This document shows positions 7,691-11,033 of a DNA stretch of 11,033 nt, piece by piece. The notes under the pieces are model-generated. The model was given only the letters and a program-made list of their open reading frames with translations, made no database searches and was not told where the DNA came from. The DNA lies in assembly GCA_964440915.1 (NCBI GenBank), contig CAYTTV010000083.1, positions 1 to 11,033 on the forward strand, in the 5' to 3' direction. Each line of letters opens with the position of its first letter. Position 1 is the stretch's first letter. The translations under genes were made by a program, and so were the position numbers. Source of the stretch: CAMPJM01 sp964440915 (GTDB lineage Bacteria > Bacteroidota > Bacteroidia > Cytophagales > Cyclobacteriaceae).

Positions 7691-8986
7691 TTAAGGCTTT
7701 TCAGCGTCATAGAGTGCTTTGGCTTCAGTTTCTGATAATGCTACACTAAATATTCGGATATCGTCGAGTAAGCCTTTGAAAGTATTGGTTGCAGTTTGAT
7801 AATTTGCCCAATCTGTAGCAGCGTTGTCCCTGCTTGCAGCATATCCAAAAGTCAAGTTCGTATTGATAATATCCTCTACACCAGACTCATTAATTGCCAT
7901 GTCAATCATGGGCCATTCGTCACTGTTTTGAGTAGCTTCTTCTCTCATTTTCACACCGTTAATATAAGCTATCTTCACTCCTGTAGTTGCGTCATAAGTC
8001 ATTATTACATTAGCCCATTTGTTATTTAAAAATTCGCTAACATCTCCTTCAAAGTTGTACCGAAGTACTCCGCCTTCCTCTATATCTGCTCCTCCACCAT
8101 TAATTGCATCGAACCAATTGGTAGCATAACCATCAATGTCTTTCAACTTATGGCTAGTGGCGAACTTCAGCCAATTCAGACTTCCTCCTGTTTCCACAAA
8201 AAAACCTTTTTCAAAGGCCTGACCAATTACAAAGCGATTGATATCTTCATAATCTGCTCCGTCAGCCTTGAACCAAAAACTGATTGTTCTACTAGGTGTC
8301 ATAAAGGCTGGATCTGCTTTGATTTCGATGATGTCGCCGTTTCCAGGTTCTGTAGCACCACCAAACTTAGCAGCACCGCCCATAAAACCAAACCTGTCTT
8401 CATCATAAGATACTTGGTCAAATACGGTTTCAAAGCCTCCTACGGACGCATCAGCAGTGCCATCCAGATTCCAATAAGCTACTAGATTCTCAGCTTGTGG
8501 AGGGTCAACTTCGCTTCTTCCCGCTGTTTTAAAAGTTCTTGTGAGTGCAGCTATCTTGCCGCCATCTTCTGCAGTTACCCCATTTGAGATATTTAGCGTG
8601 TAATTTGTACCTCTTTTAAGGTCTTCTTTGGGTGTTAAGGTTACTGTGCTGCCACTTGTATTAATGTCTGCATCCACCATGTCACTTCCAGCAGTAATAT
8701 TTATATTTCCTGTAGTAGCAGTAGATGCGTCAATGCTTTTTGAAAAAGCAATTTCTATTTTGGCGTCCAAAGGAACGTCGGCCCCTGATGTAGTAGCATT
8801 TAAATCTACTTCTTTGGGTTCTCCAGAGGATAAATCTGATCCCTTAGCCGTAATACTCGATACGGTCATGTTTGCGGCCCCACCGCCATTATCATCATCG
8901 CTACTACAACTTAAAAAAGCCATTGTGCTCCCTACGAGTAGCATGCTTAACCATAATTTTGTTCGTTTCATCGTTTTCATATTCAT
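7691..8986 (-). CDS. Surface lipoprotein with Ig-like and LamG domains, SusE/F position (likely glycan-binding)
   Basis: 431 residues from an ATG at 8986; an in-frame ATG at 8980 is equally possible. The signal peptide ends in the lipobox FLSC with Cys27, followed by SSDDDNGGG, a strong acidic surface-export signal plus flexible linker. Residues about 41-155 form an Ig-like Big_5 domain ('VPLDAKIEIAFSKSID', 'GSTVTLTPKEDLKRGTNYTL'). Residues about 167-428 form a concanavalin-A-like LamG (Laminin_G_3) fold ('LVAYWNLDGTA', 'RTISFWFKADG', 'KWANVIMTYD', 'VKIAYINGVKM' and the usual ending 'FKGLLDDIRIFSVALSETEA'). No hydrolase motif is seen. Its place directly after susD, where PULs usually encode SusE/F-like surface glycan-binding proteins, suggests it binds the glucan and feeds the SusCD complex. 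The family resemblance is clear; ligand binding is inferred. Its Ig-like domain resembles those of the neighbouring GH144 enzyme. Confidence 0.87.
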   Translation of the reverse strand: MNMKTMKRTKLWLSMLLVGSTMAFLSCSSDDDNGGGAANMTVSSITAKGSDLSSGEPKEVDLNATTSGADVPLDAKIEIAFSKSIDASTATTGNINITAGSDMVDADINTSGSTVTLTPKEDLKRGTNYTLNISNGVTAEDGGKIAALTRTFKTAGRSEVDPPQAENLVAYWNLDGTADASVGGFETVFDQVSYDEDRFGFMGGAAKFGGATEPGNGDIIEIKADPAFMTPSRTISFWFKADGADYEDINRFVIGQAFEKGFFVETGGSLNWLKFATSHKLKDIDGYATNWFDAINGGGADIEEGGVLRYNFEGDVSEFLNNKWANVIMTYDATTGVKIAYINGVKMREEATQNSDEWPMIDMAINESGVEDIINTNLTFGYAASRDNAATDWANYQTATNTFKGLLDDIRIFSVALSETEAKALYDAEKP

Positions 8987-9002
8987 TGTTTGTTTAATTA
9001 GT

Positions 9003-9052
9003 AAAAAAATTACTTATGCTCCATAGCCAGTCTTATATGTTATGGTGGCTAT
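9003..9052 (-). promoter_or_regulatory. Weak stem-loop and T-tract between susD and the LamG gene
   Basis: Inverted repeat ATAGCCA (9023-9029) and TGGCTAT (9046-9052), a 7-bp stem with a 16-base loop that includes the susD stop codon. On the minus strand a run of seven T (9009 down to 9003) follows 13 bases after the stem. That spacing is too wide for a standard terminator. It may moderate read-through or stabilise the susCD transcript. The rest of this 62-base gap shows nothing. Confidence 0.3.
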
Positions 9053-10533
9053 TTCCATTGATCGTTCTGCTCTAAACTGCCTTTTGAAAGGTCGATTTGG
9101 TTCTGTGGAATAGGGAAGTATTCATGCTTGCCCGCTACGAATCCTAGGGGGCCAAGCACCTCTGCTGCTTTTCCTGTGCGTACCAGATCCCAGAAGCGGT
9201 GCCCTTCCATGGCTAGCTCCACTCTTCTTTCATGAAGTATGATTTCTCTTAAGCTTTCTTTGTCAGTCGTAGTGATGTCGGGAAGAATGCTTGCATTGCC
9301 TCCTCTCGCCCTTTCCCTGACTTCATTCAAATAGGGTAGTGCTTCCGTCGATTTGTTGTTTTCGTTCAAAGCCTCGGCAGCCATCAATAAAACATCGGCA
9401 TACCTGATTAGTCTTCTGTTGTGCCCAAAATTGAACTCCGTGCCTGCGCCGGACACCCATACTTTTCGGTTATAAGATTCTATTTCTGTGGCATAGCCAT
9501 TGTCATATTCATTGGGCGTGTTAGAGTCGCCTACTATCGTGAGACCGTCAATCACATCTCCAAGCTCTATGATAGTGCCTTGTTGGCGCGGGTCATCGGT
9601 TTCGAAAGCCGCTCTTAGGTCTACGGAAGGACGATTAAATCCCCAACCTTTGTTAGGCACGCCCCGCACACCCTGTGTGTTGGCGTATTGGTTGCCTCCG
9701 CCTGTGGTATTTTCTATGGATAAGGCCCCGACTTCAAAGATTGATTCATCGCCATTCTCACCGTTCACGCCATTGGCATCTATAAAATTCTCCTCCAAAT
9801 CATATTCTTGTGAGTTGATGACCTCCAAAGCATATTTTTCAGCGTTGGGAAAATCTTTCTGAAAAAGGTAAACCTTGGCCAAAAGGGCCCTTGCCGCTCC
9901 TTTGGTGGCCCTTCCAATATCTCCCGAGGCTAGAGTACTTTTTTCGGCGAGGTGATCGATCGCATATAAAAGATCTGCTTCGATCAAGCCATAAATATCC
10001 TCCTCCGAAGATTTGGGAATGTTTAAAGGGGGTGTAGTGGTGGTGACCATTTGTACATCTCCCCATGCCCTTACAAGATCGAAATAATATAAAGCCCGCA
10101 AAAAACGCGCTTCTCCCACATATCGATTTTTCAGGTTGCTGTCCATTTCTATGCTTGGCACATACTCAATCACTACATTGGCTCGCTTGATGCCCTCATA
10201 AAGGGCCATCCACCAATTGTCCAAAGTTTCCATATTGGCATCGTGCGTAAATCTATCATACTTTCCGATTGTGCTGGCTCCATCTGGGGGATTACTTCCT
10301 TTATAAGCATCATCAGATATAATATCCAAAATGGGGTAGCCGCCCGAATGATATGACCAGTTCCTTAACGTAGAGTATACTCCATTTGTAGCCAACAAAG
10401 CATCTTCTGCCATTGTAGGGAAGGATTCTTGGGTGGTGGTTCCCTGTGGACTTTTATCTAAAAAATCCTCGCATCCCAAAATCAATAAAGCAAGGAAGGG
10501 AAGTAGTAATATATGTTTGATTTTCATCTTCAT
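9049..10533 (-). CDS. SusD/RagB-family outer-membrane glycan-binding lipoprotein
   Basis: 494 residues, normal family length, from an ATG at 10533. The signal peptide ends in LILGC with lipidated Cys21 and continues EDFLDKSPQ, the typical start of mature SusD proteins. The TPR-like N-terminal part (about 40-240) shows 'YEGIKRANVVIEYVP' (112-126) and 'RFLRALYYFDLVRAWGDVQ' (143-161). The C-terminal SusD domain (about 300-494) shows 'RLIRYADVLLMAAEALNE' (374-391), 'YLNEVRERARGG' (401-412), 'HERRVELAMEGHRFWDLVR' (434-452) and the terminal 'YFPIPQNQI' (472-480). It should cap the SusC barrel as a lid and pass bound oligosaccharide into it. Only five bases separate it from the susC stop, as expected for co-expressed partners. 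The ligand is inferred from the downstream GH144 and GH3 enzymes; SusD sequence alone does not show specificity. Confidence 0.96.
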   Translation of the reverse strand: MKMKIKHILLLPFLALLILGCEDFLDKSPQGTTTQESFPTMAEDALLATNGVYSTLRNWSYHSGGYPILDIISDDAYKGSNPPDGASTIGKYDRFTHDANMETLDNWWMALYEGIKRANVVIEYVPSIEMDSNLKNRYVGEARFLRALYYFDLVRAWGDVQMVTTTTPPLNIPKSSEEDIYGLIEADLLYAIDHLAEKSTLASGDIGRATKGAARALLAKVYLFQKDFPNAEKYALEVINSQEYDLEENFIDANGVNGENGDESIFEVGALSIENTTGGGNQYANTQGVRGVPNKGWGFNRPSVDLRAAFETDDPRQQGTIIELGDVIDGLTIVGDSNTPNEYDNGYATEIESYNRKVWVSGAGTEFNFGHNRRLIRYADVLLMAAEALNENNKSTEALPYLNEVRERARGGNASILPDITTTDKESLREIILHERRVELAMEGHRFWDLVRTGKAAEVLGPLGFVAGKHEYFPIPQNQIDLSKGSLEQNDQWK

Positions 10534-10538
10534 TGCGT

Positions 10539-11033
10539 TTAAAAATTCAAATTAAGTCCAACAGCGTAAATGGTCGGAATTGGATATCCTCCCCTGTCAA
10601 TGCCATTGTCAACCACATTATCACTGGTGATCTCAGGAGAATACCCCGTGAATTCTGTCCAAGTGACAAGGTTGGTGGCCCGAACAAAAACCCTGACTTG
10701 ATCCAACCTTATGCGTTCGGCCACTCGCTGAGGCAAACTGTAACCCAAGGTTATGTTTCTTAAGCGGAGGAATGATCCGTTTTGAATGAAGTGGTCAGAG
10801 AGATTGTAGTTGTGGTCTCCAAAAGAAGGGCGAGGCACTGTTGTGCTGGTGCCTTCTCCGGTCCACCTGTCCCATACCCTTTGTTCAAAATTATAGGGGT
10901 CAGGCCTGATCACTTCTTTCCCATTGAAGATTTTATTGCCGAGTTGGCCTTGAAAATCCATGGAAAGGTCAAAGTTTCTATAGGTCATGGAAAAGTCAAA
11001 TCCATAAATAAACGTAGGGATTGGCGATCCGAT
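10539..11033 (-). CDS. SusC/RagA-family TonB-dependent transporter, C-terminal end only (partial)
   Basis: The open frame runs from the right window edge to a TAA at 10539, giving 164 residues of what is normally a protein of about 1000. The visible part is the end of the outer-membrane barrel. It opens with 'IGSPIPTFIYGFDFSMTYRN' and continues 'FDLSMDFQGQLGNKIFNG', a hallmark of the SusC C-terminal region. 'FLRLRNITLGYSLPQ', 'VRVFVRATNLVTWTEFTGY' and 'SPEITSDN' follow. It ends in aromatic-hydrophobic 'VGLNLNF', whose terminal Phe suits recognition by the barrel-assembly machinery. It should import oligosaccharides across the outer membrane using TonB energy, with the downstream SusD as lid. 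An internal ATG at 10988 is not the start. The signal peptide, plug, TonB box and any N-terminal signalling domain lie outside the window, as does the operon promoter. Confidence 0.95.
   Translation of the reverse strand: MGSPIPTFIYGFDFSMTYRNFDLSMDFQGQLGNKIFNGKEVIRPDPYNFEQRVWDRWTGEGTSTTVPRPSFGDHNYNLSDHFIQNGSFLRLRNITLGYSLPQRVAERIRLDQVRVFVRATNLVTWTEFTGYSPEITSDNVVDNGIDRGGYPIPTIYAVGLNLNF

Noticed and set aside
9839..10066. 75-residue minus-strand frame inside susD
   Set aside because: It overlaps conserved SusD sequence in another frame and shows no independent motif or start context.

Overview
The window comes from a member of the Bacteroidota. The evidence is an adjacent SusC/SusD pair, lipoproteins with acidic residues just after the lipidated cysteine, and no Shine-Dalgarno sequences ahead of the genes. 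The proteins suggest an environmental Cytophagales-type bacterium rather than a gut Bacteroides, but that placement is tentative.

Positions 1561-11033 are one polysaccharide utilization locus (PUL), entirely on the minus strand and read from the right edge leftwards. In transcription order it holds the C-terminal end of a SusC-type TonB-dependent transporter (cut by the window), a SusD-type glycan-binding lipoprotein, a lipoprotein with an Ig-like and a LamG domain in the SusE/F position, two paralogous GH144-type (PF10091) glucanase lipoproteins, and a BglX-type GH3 beta-glucosidase. Both GH144-type proteins keep the Asp/Asp/Glu spacing implicated in catalysis in the Chitinophaga endo-beta-1,2-glucanase. 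With the GH3 enzyme this makes beta-1,2-glucan (cyclic or linear) and sophorose the best substrate guess. N-terminal signals suggest a division of labour. The long Ig-bearing GH144 enzyme, the LamG protein and SusD would sit on the cell surface, SusC would import oligosaccharides, and the short GH144 enzyme and GH3 would finish digestion in the periplasm.

The most unusual feature is non-coding. Each GH144 gene is followed by a copy of the same intergenic element (5505-5637 and 3866-4101). The element has a conserved 20-base tail motif, a long perfect palindrome and two small hairpins. The two palindromes differ at four positions that form two compensating base-pair exchanges, which points to selection on a folded RNA or cruciform, or to a palindromic repeat family. 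One copy carries about 100 extra bases. Simpler stem-loops lie between susD and the LamG gene and between the LamG gene and the first GH144 gene. A rho-independent terminator lies after the GH3 gene.

Positions 143-1462 (plus strand) hold an unrelated, AT-rich gene converging on the PUL. It encodes a secreted protein of unknown function whose C-terminus resembles a divergent YARHG domain. The PUL promoter and its regulator are not in the window.
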